A DNA stretch of 64,000 nt, taken from NCBI RefSeq assembly GCF_024868665.1, contig NC_079908.1, positions 8,655,946 to 8,719,945 of the forward strand, in the 5' to 3' direction. Shown piece by piece: positions 47,282 to 58,125 of this stretch; position 1 is the stretch's first letter; every line of letters begins with the position of its first letter. The notes under the pieces are model-generated. The model saw only the letters and a program-made list of their open reading frames with translations. It had not been told where the DNA came from and did not search any database. A program made the translations under genes and the position numbers. The DNA is from Triplophysa rosa (Eukaryota; Chordata; Actinopteri; Cypriniformes; Nemacheilidae).

Positions 47282-48359
47282 AGGAGATATCAGATGAAAC
47301 CCCCAATTTTTCTGTGTTTAAGTGCTATAATCGGGTCTCCAGTGCATCTAGCAACCCAGAAAACATGAAAAATAAGAACCCAGTAAGTTTGTTTTGGTGT
47401 GCCTTTCCCTGCAAGCATGTGAGAAATCGAGCCGTTCCGATTTCGCTCCGTTTGTGATGTCCAAAGCGGATTTTATTATAATGTTACCGCCCCTTAATCT
47501 ACAAAGTTCCGCCCACCGCACTCCGCCATTGTTGTTTTCACAAGCGACAGCGGTGTACGTGACGCCATGGCTAAAGTTCGTGGACAACATGCAATGTAGT
47601 CGCTGCACAGAGTCCAAACCTCGGAAGAGACAGGAGTGGATTTATTTTATTTTTAGTGGAAATCACCATAAGTAAAAACCTGCTTGTTTGCGCGAATCAC
47701 TTCAAACCGGAGTGCTTTTTCAACCTGGGACAGTACAAGCCGGATTAGCTTCAAAGTTGTTCCTCAAGAGGGATCAAGTCCGACTGAACGAGACAAAACT
47801 GTCGATGTAAGTAATATTTATCAACAGTCTGAATTGACGTACATGTATCGTATATATAGGAGGATAACGTTAGCATATGATAGCAAAGGGAGCTAAGTCA
47901 GTCACGGGCTAAACAGAACATTCAAAGCCAGTGTTAAACTTACTGTATATAAGTGCAGATGGACACTTGGAGTTTAGCTGTATTTATGTTAATACATTAT
48001 GTGCGTTAATATGTTTAGCTTCTGCAAGCTTTTTGTTTTGCTAATGAACAGTGGCGAACACTGCGGTTAGTTTCGTTTTAAACGTCTCAAATCATTCGTG
48101 CTTAGGCTGAAAAATTGCCACTACATGTGTGTTGTGTTGACACGCCGGACAGAAGGGGGGTGGGGTTCGCTGTAACTCATTATCGTTTAAAGAGACATGC
48201 ACCAAAACGGGTTGCTGTGAGCATAGCTGTTTTTGATGAGGCAAGAATTGTTTTGTTTACACAGCCATTGAGTTTTTTAAGCAAAATATGTTCCAGACAT
48301 TTCATGAAGACCCTAATAAATCATACCAACTTGTTGAAAGTGCTCATCTGATTAGACCT
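47282..48359 (+). mobile_element. TTAA-flanked element carrying a THAP-like exon, copy 2
   Basis: Bounded by TTAA at 47,278-47,281 and 48,360-48,363. Left end AGGAGATATCAGATGA, right end TCATCTGATTAGACCT. Very similar to copy 1 over its length but lacks about 240 bp corresponding to 17,878-18,118. It sits inside the 46,675 hAT element, so it moved after that element arrived. Confidence 0.8.
47589..47850 (+). pseudogene. THAP-like zinc-finger exon, copy 2, frameshifted
   Basis: Starts MQCSRCTESKPRKRQEW as in copy 1. A deletion of 8 nt at about 47,663, relative to copy 1, shifts the frame before the C-x2-H block, which is still present in another frame (CANHFKPECF). The segment EGSSPTERDKTVDV then leads to the same GAT|GTAAGT donor at about 47,810. 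Not functional as a single exon. Confidence 0.55.
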
Positions 48360-48743
48360 TTAAAGCGACAGCAGCATATTCCTGCTGTCTGTTAAAAGTC
48401 AAGGAAATCACTCACTGCTTGTGACTCAATAGCTTCTGTAACTTCAATTTTGATTCATCTTTATTTAATTTGTACATATGCAATATTATGTTTTATTTGA
48501 TTACTTTAATATATTTCTACCTTAAAATGTATATGTATATATACAGTATCTTATTTTATTTTCTGCTTTGCTCTGTTGTTTTTTTGGTGCCGTTACTTGT
48601 AGCTTGATTATTTGTTCTTATTTTTATTTGTCAGTAGTCCCTTTTCCCTGAATATATCACAAACCGAACCGAAACAGTGATCCTAAAACGGTGATACAAA
48701 CCGAAGCGTGAGTAATTTGAACCGTTACACCCCTAGTAAAATT

Positions 48744-49679
48744 GCATGAACTGCTTTTTAAAGAACTGATTTTTTCTTTAGAGAACCAGGCCAAGATGAG
48801 ACTGTCTGCAAAGCTCCTTAATACAGCAGACAACAGTTCTCTGCCATTTCACCAGACTCCAACCTGCAACCAGCAGCTTATAAAAATTCAAAGCAAGAGC
48901 AGTTGTTTTTCGTTCCAAATGCCATGCATCCGTCAGGAAATGTGCAGGCTTTCTTAAGACAAATTTAACCCAGCATGGGCTGGTTACTAGAATCTTGTCT
49001 GATCTCTCCAAATGAACTTGGTCTGAAAGCTTGTTGAAATGAGGATGGAAAAAACTTGAACAGATGGCACATTTTCAAAAGAACTTATGGAAAAGTTAAT
49101 ACATCTCAGATGTAGATGTTGGAATAAGCAATTTCATTAGGAAATATCGGAAAATAACACACAATGAATATTTGATAATATCGATAATATCGGAAATGAT
49201 ACTCAAACAAATTTAGGGGTTGCTGTGCAATACTCAGTTTTCATTAATACAGGCCAGGTCAGCTACTAGAAAAAGAGACCTGTGGTTAAAACTGCAATCT
49301 GTAACTTTTACTTATTAATAAAAAAATATTTTTTTTAAATTAAAGTTATGCTAAAAACGGTCAAACTACCTAATGCCGATTTAGTATGGTTAGCAACCTG
49401 TAATTTCAGGTTTAAACAGAGATGGCGACAGAGGAAAAAGTTACGAATTGCAGCTTTAAATGAATAATGAATGTACACCGTGTTAATAAATATACAATGT
49501 ATTATTAAAGTTTACTAAAAATAACTTGAGCTTAGAAAACATTTTTAATCATTTTAAATGTAGTAATTTAATAATAAAAAGTACAAATGTCATTTTTAAA
49601 AAAACCACACACAAAACAAGAATGTAACATTGCACATAAGTTCATAAGCTCTCAACTCAAATCTGCTCATTTTCAGCTC
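48744..49679. other. AT-rich DNA with a decayed ATCGG-type repeat
   Basis: GGAAATATCGGAAAATAAC, GATAATATCGGAAATGATAC at about 49,140-49,200 recall the 51,189 family. No ends seen. Confidence 0.35.
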
Positions 49680-50220
49680 AGAGCACCGAGAGCACCATGT
49701 GGATCTGAGGTCCAGGCGTGATCATAGCAACACTGGCACCTATTAATGAAATGGAGCCTCAGACGTGCCAAGAGATAAGCGGCCAGCTGCTGATGTAGCC
49801 CTGTTCAGATGACGAGAAGTTGATACTTGGGTGAACCGAACACAAACACTGGCATGTTGACGGAGAGGCGAAGCGACAGCTTGCTCGGTGTCGAGTTCCA
49901 GCAGGGAGAGAGCACGGCAGGCAAAAATTTGGCTACGCCCCGGCAAAGGAGACAAATTGTTATGCAGTGCCCCGGTTTGGCAAGCTCCTCCAGGAGATTA
50001 ATTACTTTTCCCTGCACGTCCAACAGAATCTGTGTCGGAGGGGACGGGGGCTGTCGGAAAGGGCAGGGGACCCGTGGCAGACGACACAGGTGAGGAGCGC
50101 TCTGTGGGACCGTTCCCGTAACTCCTTGAACTGGGTGACAGGGTACAAGTAACCCAGCCAATGCTTGGACATGGGTCACTTTGCAGGACGCTCGAACATA
50201 AGGCTGGAAAATCTAAACGC
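49680..50220. other. GC-richer unique patch, possible conserved non-coding sequence
   Basis: Distinctly GC-richer than its neighbours, no repeat recognised, with overlapping frames of 88-124 codons on opposite strands. A GTGAGG donor-like site on the plus strand lies at about 50,091. No domain is identifiable, and coding and regulatory roles cannot be separated. Confidence 0.3.
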
Positions 50221-50999
50221 AGAACGACGGAACTGAAGAGAGGGAGGACAAGTGTGATTTGGGAGTGTATGCAAGTATGAGAATTCCTTGGGTGGTGCAA
50301 TAATTTACGTTTGAGGGCATATAAACAATTCCTTTTCATTTAAAGACAGGATTTTAATCATACTTGAGGGCTCTTTAACGGCCTTCACAAATAAATCAAG
50401 CTCTTATTTGCCTTTTCTGTTTTTCTTCAAATCTCATCTTTCAAATCTCACCGACCCAATGTCACTAACGCATAAAACATCTGACATGACTCCGATAAAC
50501 GTGCATAACATTCTCTCTGATTGGACCAATGGAAAATCGTCTTCCGTACGCTATGCTACAGATTAGACTACAAAGATTAGTTTGACCCAACAATTACGTT
50601 CAAGTTTAATGGATACTGAAGATTGCAGGTCCTTTTAATGATAAGAGCATTTTATGAAAAGAAATTAAGGATAATTCCAGGACTCCGAGGAAAAATAAAT
50701 GCCTTTACCTCAACTCCCTTCAACATTAAAGGATTAGCGGTGAAAAAACAGCTGGTTGAGTTTCTGCTAAGTGTCCATTACTTTGATCATACCGGCATGG
50801 CAGAGCAATAGAGTTAATTGCTTGTGTAACGTGCATCTGAAACATATCAGCATTGGATTTACAGAGAATCCCTGATGTTTCCACGCCATTAAGAATGATT
50901 GTATGACAAAAACCCACCACAGAGCTTCCAGGCTGTCAACTCCCAATGCATCACAGCTATGTGATGCCGTACAACAATAGGCACGTTTCCGCACACAAT
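50221..50999. other. No gene or repeat recognised
   Basis: AT-rich unique DNA. Confidence 0.4.
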
Positions 51000-52084
51000 C
51001 TGGACTGGTGACGCAGCGGTGTAGCACATGGCATTATGTTGAAGGCTCCCACGCTGCGAAGAAGAGTGGAAAACAGGCCATCTATTTCCAGTTCTTTTCA
51101 AAAGTTCCTGACATCACACTAAACTCAAATTCTGAGTCATTTTCTGTACAAACCCTGGGCAAAAAGAGCTGGAAAGCAATCTATAAAATAGGGATGCACG
51201 ATAAATTATTGGCCGATAAATGGTCATTTTTAATGTTATCGGTAAATATTTATGCCGATATATTATAGTCGAAAAATTAGGAATCATTTCCTGGTTGAAC
51301 CACTTAGCTGCACGCTGCTCCAAGTTAAAATCAGTTAAAAAGTCTTTCTGTCATGATCACTCACTTACTGCTATTAGCAAACCATTGTTGATGCAGTATG
51401 TAGATATTTATGAATGTGTAAATTATAGGAACTAAAGCATATTGTTTAAAGCAGACTGCTGTCTGAATGCTTTCTGTCTTGAGACCTGTTAGACTTGTGG
51501 CTATTAAAAAGCTCTTTCTGGGTTGCTCTGGGAGAACATCCATAATTTATAGAATAAACATTATTTAATTTATTAAATAAACATTATACCAGATAAGTTT
51601 AAAAGTTAAAGAATCTTGAATTCGAGTAAAGTAGGCTTGGTACATGATTTTCAGGGGGGAAAATAATTTTCAGTCTCAGAAAATGTTATTAATATTTAAG
51701 TACTGTATATCGGCCAATATATCGGTTATCGGCTTCCAATGTTCAAGAATTATCGTTTATCGGCCAAAATTTACATATTGGTGCATCCCTACTATAAAAT
51801 ATAGCACCATTTTTGGTATTGGAGTCATTTCAAAACATCCCCACAAATGCTGAAAACAAGCAGGTGTCATAGCAGATGAAACTAAACAGGGGAAGTCAAT
51901 AAGTCATATTATCAGGGTCATTACCCTGTTCTGGACTTCTGGATTCAGCGCAAACTTGACCAACTTTCGGTCAATGTGCCAAAGATAACTTTTAGTTCTC
52001 TAGTGCAAAATCTCAGGTCTACACTCATTTTAATGAGTACAGAATGTCATTTAAAGGGTCGTCCCATTATCCACCTCTGGCTTA
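51000..52084 (+). repeat. Tandem duplication, unit A (interrupted by a MITE)
   Basis: Runs from CTGGACTGGTGACGCAGCGG to CCACCTCTGGCTTAC. Without the 603-bp MITE and its 8-bp duplication it is 474 bp and aligns along its length with unit B, with scattered base changes and a small indel or two. Confidence 0.92.
51189..51791. mobile_element. 603-bp hAT-type element with 8-bp target duplication
   Basis: Left end TAGGGATGCACGATAAATTA pairs with right end TTGGTGCATCCCTA, with CTATAAAA duplicated (51,181-51,188; 51,792-51,799). ATCGGCC/GGCCGAT blocks lie next to both ends. The neighbouring unit B shows the unoccupied site. Confidence 0.95.
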
Positions 52085-52559
52085 CTGGACTGGTGACGCA
52101 GCGGTGTAGCACATGGCATTATGTCGCAGGCTCCCACGGTGCGAAGAAGAGTGGAAAACAGGCCATCTATTTCCAGTTCTTTTCAAAAGTTCCTGACATC
52201 ACACTAAACTCTAATTCTGAGTCATTTTCTGAAGAAACCCTGGTCAGAAAGAGCTGGAACGCAATCTATAAAATATAGCACCATTTTTGGTGTTGGAGTC
52301 ATTGCAAAACATCCCCACAAATGCTGATAACAAGCAGGCCTGTGTCATAGCAGATGAAACTAAACAGGGGAAGTCAATAAGTCATATTATCAGGGTCATT
52401 ACCCCGTTCTGGACTTCAAGACTCAGCACAAACTTGACCAACTTTCGGTCAATGTGCCAAAGATAAAGTTCTCTAGTGTAAAATCTCAGGTCTACACTCA
52501 TTTTAATGAGTAAAGAATGTCATCTAAAGGGTTGTTTCATTATCCACCTCCGGCTTACA
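52085..52559 (+). repeat. Tandem duplication, unit B (empty site)
   Basis: Directly follows unit A, starting again with CTGGACTGGTGACGCAGCGG. At 52,264-52,280 it reads CTATAAAATATAGCACC, the exact pre-insertion target of unit A. Confidence 0.92.
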
Positions 52560-52738
52560 TTTGGCAAAGAGTTTCTATTCATTCATGTTTTTAATTACTG
52601 ATGAGCAATTAACTTGTGTCAGCATTTCATGTGAACCAATCAACTCAGAAGTATGAGCAATATTCAGACATGAGAAGGAAAATAAAGGCCTGTGTTACGC
52701 AAAAAACTAGAAGTTTCATGTATAATCGAAGACATGGG

Positions 52739-53788
52739 GTGGGTTGCACCAACAAGGATTAGGCTTAAATCTAGATTAAATCAAGGTTTATTTAATAATT
52801 CTGTTGCACCAAACTGTAAACCTTGTTTAAAAATAATCAGGTTTATATTTAAGCAGTTAGGGATTAACTTTAAACTTGCTACTGAGGAGGTTTAAATAAT
52901 ACACACACACATATCTATAATAAAATGTGCAGGAAAATGATCAGAAACAGATATATAAGCATAATGTCATGCTTCAGTGATGTGTTTATTGTAAATAAAT
53001 AAAACACCTCAGCACGAGTCAGGGCACGGTGGTTTGATAAACTGGGTGGTCGGCTGTGAAGTGTCAAATTCAAAATGCCCTTCTTTCTTATCCAATACAT
53101 ACAAGCACAACGTCTGTGATTAAACTGGAAAGACCGACATCGGCACCAGTGACCAGGGACACTGGTATAGTGGGCACCCTGTCTAAATTGTGGTCCGGTC
53201 CAGTCCCGAAAAGGCGCACCTCAGCCGGTGGTGCTGCCGCAAACAGCCCCAGAACACGACCGAGGACGACCCCCGGAAACACAATCGCCTACCCGGGCCG
53301 TTCGCAGCGGCGTCGACGGCAGAGTTCCACTCGCTGGTCATTCCCGTACTGCTCTTTTCTCACTTATGTCTGCTCCAGTCGCGAGCTGCAGGATAATGAT
53401 GCGGCTCAACTGTCACGTTTGTACACTGTCATGGCCCTCGAGGCTTGTGAAATGTGTTTATGGATGATCAGATTGATCAACGAATTATCCAGAGAGAGGT
53501 TTTAAATAGAAAAATTACGTTTCTTTTAAATGCACAAGGTGTTTATTTCCTTTTTACATGATAGTGCAACAATGTTGCTGTTTAGTTACACCGACAAACC
53601 CATCATGGCGGACAAAATTAATCGCATATGATGGTTTAAATACAGGTTAAAGTTTTAACCCGCGATTTGTTAATCTTTGTTTAAAAATAAGTTGTGCAAC
53701 GCAATTTGAATGAAAATAAAACTAGGGTCAACAAACCCTAGATTAGCTCTAAACTCTGTTTACTTTAATCCTTGTTGGTGCAACCCAC
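52739..53788 (+). mobile_element. 1,050-bp DNA transposon with 22-23-bp inverted ends
   Basis: Left end GTGGGTTGCACCAACAAGGA and right end TCCTTGTTGGTGCAACCCAC are exact inverses. Sub-terminal AAATCTAGATTAAAT and CCTAGATTAGCTCTAAAC are loosely mirrored. A GC-rich centre (53,130-53,400) contrasts with AT-rich arms. No target duplication is obvious, so the superfamily is undecided; Harbinger-like is one option. Confidence 0.8.
53056..53505 (+). CDS. Hypothetical frame inside the 52,739 transposon
   Basis: A 149-codon frame with an Arg/Pro/Thr-rich middle (about residues 25-95) and a more helical end (LSRLYTVMALEACEMC). Overlapping plus frames across the same GC-rich core weaken the case. No DDE-type transposase motif is visible. 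It could be a remnant of an accessory DNA-binding protein of the transposon, or only a GC-rich non-coding core. Confidence 0.3.
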   Translation: MKCQIQNALLSYPIHTSTTSVIKLERPTSAPVTRDTGIVGTLSKLWSGPVPKRRTSAGGAAANSPRTRPRTTPGNTIAYPGRSQRRRRQSSTRWSFPYCSFLTYVCSSRELQDNDAAQLSRLYTVMALEACEMCLWMIRLINELSRERF

Positions 53789-56700
53789 TCATGAACATCC
53801 AAAGATGAGCGAGACTGTGAAAACAAAGAAACAACTCGGATGTAAACAACACTAAGAACACTTACTGATTCATGTTATGACTACACTTTCCAACCTAATC
53901 GACCCGATTCTAAAACTGTGATAATGGGATTTTTTAAATTATCGGCAAAGGACATTTTTTAAAATAATTTTTTTATTCCGCTAACACATAGCGCATTAGC
54001 ATTTTTTTTCATAAAAAGGCATATGCTAAGCGACATGGTATGAACTAGTCTCACTAATTTTCTGTATGTCTTTCATTTACTCATTTAATTGGATTTGTAT
54101 TATATCTGCCTCTTATCGGCAAATCAGAATCAGTGCTTTCTAAATATTGTTATCAGCCATAAAAAAAAACGGTCGATATTCTATAACAACGGCAAATCTT
54201 GTCTTGAGTCACATAAAACACTATAACAAAAACTTTAAGCGTGTACACCACCTGACAATATCATTAGGCTGTTTGTTTCAAGCTAGTGTAGCAGTTTTAC
54301 ATTTTAAATTCACAAGCCCTTTAAATTGAATTTTTTATTAAGTGATCTATGCGGGTTAGCTTAGTAACTCTGTGTTTCTATTGATGTCAAGCAAAACTCA
54401 ATCCTTTTTAAATGATTTAAAAGATGCAGCACACTGTTTCAAAGCTCTTTGTGCAAATTAATATGAAATGAAGCCAGACAGATTGTTTCTGTTTCTTATC
54501 TTCATTACAGACTTTCTGGTACTACACACACTTGACCTCATCCAGAGGTCCACTGCCGTTTGGGGGTGAACTACCCCCTTTTAATGGTCTAGTTATAATC
54601 ATTGTGTCTTTGATATTAATTCGGTGCTTTGACTAGAAATATTCTGTCTTAAGCGCTATTTGATATATACTAAGAATAAAACAAATTTGCAACAAAAATC
54701 TACATCCACTGGAACAAAACAATTTATTGGATTAATATCAGAACAGCATCATCATTAAAACCATTAGTCTTTAAACAAATAGTTCAACAAAATAACATTT
54801 ATGTAATTATTTACTCATGTTGCATCTTCAAAAAGGCGATTGTAGATTAAATTTAAGAGCTATAGTTAAGGGGAAACTTTGAACAATGACTTTCACACAA
54901 ATGCAACATTCAAAAGACCTAGAACATAGCACAAAAAATCTATGTTCTACTTCTATGGCGTGTCTTTTGTTCGTTTTGGGGCGTGAAAACCACTGTTCAC
55001 TGTCTGCATAATTATTCTGAATAAAAAAATATGGAAGCTCTCTATTCTGTGGAAGAAAAAGGAGAACCATACATGTCCTGAGCAACATAAGGGGGAAGCA
55101 GAAGAGAGAAATATCATTTATTAAAGTATAAATACAAACCCATATTGAAGTGAGAACCAGATTCATTGGTGCAATGTTTTGCTCACCACAATTTCCCGCA
55201 AAACCAGATGAGTGGATTGCCAATCGCTAGTAATCCCCCAAACTGAAAGCTTCATTGCAATAATATCAGTAAACAGAAATTAATCTTACGTAAATGCACT
55301 TTTCCTAAATCATGTCCTAATATTTCATCAATCAAAAACAATGATATTTAGAGTAAAATACAGGAAATCTAAGTTATTGATGTGTTGCAAAAATAAAATT
55401 GAGCCCCAAGCGCCCTTGGATTCCCAACGCTCTGCTTAATTTGCCTGATTGCTCCTGGCAGACCTCCCCCTGACTCTATCCAGTCATGAGAGGTGAACCC
55501 ATGGCCCTGCACAGCAAGAGCTCAAGAGCATTAAACGCTCTAAAGACTGCAGTCTTGGCCGGGTCCAATCCTTTACTAAAGGGGGTGTTAACCTGAGGGG
55601 AATAGGGTCAGAATATTCCCACTTGCATGTAACAATAACTGACATGCAATACTACAAGCGGAGTCCCAGACTGCAAAGTTACCAACTCCTACGAGACCAA
55701 AAACAAGGCTCACCGAAATATTGTTTTCGCCTTGGATGTACATCAGTGCTCCAAGATCACCTGACAAACATGATTTGGCCAAGAATCTATTGTTGGGATA
55801 TCCACACAACTAATTCAGAGTCTATCTCTCTCATCTCTGACCTGCTCTTCAATCTTCATTTATTGACTTGAGGTCATACCATGGTTCTTCTGGTTTGGTT
55901 TCTTTAATGAAAACCTCAATGTGATATTTATCTTCAGGTTGGGTTGCCACCTATTTTCATGCCGCCGCTTTCCATTTGACACCATTCACATTCAAACTGG
56001 AGATAAATACTGGGCCCTGAGCATTCATGTCTCCAGCTATTCAGCGAGGCCGCTCAAACAGCCTGCCATTTCTCAATCTTCTAACCTTTCCACCCAGATG
56101 CAGCTTTTCACACAGCAAAACAAGAGCCTCTCGCCCTAATCCCCGAGACAAGCCACTGTGAACGCCTCGCACTGCCCGAACATGTCTCGGTGTGCGGTAA
56201 GAGATATTCCACAAGTGCTGAACTGATTTTCCACAAAACCACTGCTTTGCTGCGCCTTAAGCCAATATTTTCGTGAGACACTGCTATGACAGTAATGCAT
56301 TTTGTTCTCTTTTTCTACTGTACAAAAATGGCTTAGAATATGCTAAAATATTTGATCAATGGTCGCAACTCGCAAGCTAACAAAATCCATCTCAGACCCA
56401 TGGGTCTTTAACTCACTGTGACCACAGCGACTAAACAACACGTGAAGGTTAATCTATCTAAATCTCCATAAGAAACCTTAAGACTCCAATTACTTCATCA
56501 GCATTTATGAATTCCCTATTACATTAAAGGATTACATCAAGCCTGGACTGTAATTATAACAAATAACATCATCACAATCAGTGCATTCTTTTACACCAAA
56601 ACAACCACGAGGAATCAATCATCTCAACCTATGGCAGTATTTAAAGCAATAATGATCTGAAATCATATTATAAAATGACCACACGTGTAATGAAATGCTG

Positions 56701-57881
56701 ATGCTTTTTTGCGTAAGCAACCATATGGAATGCTATCAGCATGATGCGGATTTCTACTACTGCAAATAAAGCAGTTGCATGTCTTTGTAAATACAACCAA
56801 CATCCCATAAAATACAACATTAAAAAAAATATTTCCACCGTTTCACATTGATGAAAAACATAAAACAGGTCTGCCCGTTTCCACAGTGGCACATTGTGTT
56901 TGCTCTCTGCGGCTTTAAAAGTTTCCTCATATGAATATTACCCTTAAGAATTTTTTTTTTTTAATACTAAAAGACTTTACTGTATGCAATAAAGTAGCCT
57001 ACCACATGCAAACACGAACTCCACAGCACCTTTTAAGCAATTCTCAAAAGAAAGGGACTTGCTGACCTGTTATTGTTTGAGGAGCCAAACAGTCCTCGCA
57101 CAGAAAAATAATCCAATTTTTAAGCACCGGGAGAAAAAACGTAGTCAAAACTTCTTTTCCCCGGCACGTTAGATTGCTAACAGCTAACGTTAGTCAGAAC
57201 GTATAATTCAGCGCGACGGCTAATGTCCACAGCTATTAAAGTTGCGCTGGGATGAACGGATAAAACTACCACATACAATTCCAATTTCCGGTTCGCTTTT
57301 ATGTTTCAGATGGCTTCTGGCAAACGTTGAGGCAATATAAATGTTTATATAACACAAAACAGGTCCGGGCAGCAGTAGCAGACTGGCTAAGCTAAGCTAA
57401 ACAGTGGGAAGGCACAGGAGGTTTTTGATGATCCAGAGACTTTGAGCTGTGTTTCAAACCCGAGCGAGCTGCCTAACGTTACCTAGACAGCATCGTTCAA
57501 ACGCGTCTACCTTAATCAAAATTGCAACATTCAAACACACATATAATATCCAAAAACGCTATCCAAGCAAGGAGCTCATGTAACTTATATGTTCGGAAAC
57601 AGCCTTTGGGCTGATGTTGTGCTACAGACGGATTCATATAACCTAGCCTGCTATCCATTCCATCACTACAACCATTATTTCTGCATAGACAAATCTGCTC
57701 GGCTAGCTGTGGGGCGTATGCCAACCTAGACAAACTACAGAAACGCTAAGGTTATTTTAAAAGCGCATTGTTTAAAGTCGCACCACACACACATCTTTAC
57801 ATCGCGACTCCCCGGCTGGCTGCCTCCACTGCCGCTGTTAGCAAATTAGCCGCTCCAGAATTGAAAGAAAGATCCACTCAC
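53789..57881. other. No gene recognised; likely intron or 5' flank of the divergent gene
   Basis: 53,930-54,180 has ATCGG-type repeat traces. 55,400-56,200 is somewhat GC-richer. 57,150-57,860 contains TAACGTTAG-type CpG motifs typical of DNA next to a fish promoter, plus CTAAGCTAAGCTAA at about 57,387. The 131-codon minus frame at 54,828-55,223 has no splice or domain support. Confidence 0.35.
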
Positions 57882-58125
57882 CAAGTTAATATCAGATCCA
57901 GTAAGATAGTCTTCAATCCATATACATGAATAAAGCATCGGCGGTTTTGAGACGTGTAATGTAAGCCTGTGGAGTGAAAAGAATCGTGGCGTCCCGGTCC
58001 AAACGCAGAGTGTGTCTCTGCTCGGTGAAGCCAGCAGAACTCGCGCCTGCTTGACTGTCCCTCACATACACACTGGACTCTCTTCCACAGGCGAGTGCGC
58101 AAAGACTGCAGTGCGTACACTTACC
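57882..58125 (-). other. Candidate 5' exon(s) of an unidentified gene, divergent from rbm22
   Basis: Two strong splice donors occur on the minus strand: TAGCG|GTAAGT after 58,125 and AACTTG|GTGAGT after 57,882. Between them is CpG-containing sequence unlike the AT-rich flanks. A pyrimidine-AG site (TTTTCACTCCACAG) could make 57,882 to about 57,968 a separate exon, so two alternative first exons are possible. One open frame starts at an ATG in the context CCGATGC (MLYSCIWIEDYL...) and reaches the donor in phase 0, but it could equally be untranslated. I do not recognise the protein. The spacing to rbm22 (about 1.2 kb to its ATG) suggests a head-to-head pair. Function unknown. Confidence 0.4.

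Larger units (their letters stand above)
46675..48735. mobile_element. hAT-type element with TAGGGGTGTAACGG ends, enlarged by a nested element
   Basis: Left end TAGGGGTGTAACGGTTCTCT pairs with right end TGAACCGTTACACCCCTA, with GTAAAATT duplicated (46,667-46,674; 48,736-48,743). Total 2,061 bp, of which 47,282-48,363 is the inserted THAP-bearing element, leaving about 980 bp. Non-autonomous. Confidence 0.9.

Noticed and set aside
49805..50179. Coding exon on the minus strand containing LLDVQGKVINLLEEL
   Set aside because: Helical-looking but with no convincing acceptor-donor pair. Left as part of a possible regulatory patch.
1..57881. LTR retrotransposon or endogenous viral sequence
   Set aside because: No paired long terminal repeats and no reverse transcriptase, protease or capsid motifs were seen in the frames read.
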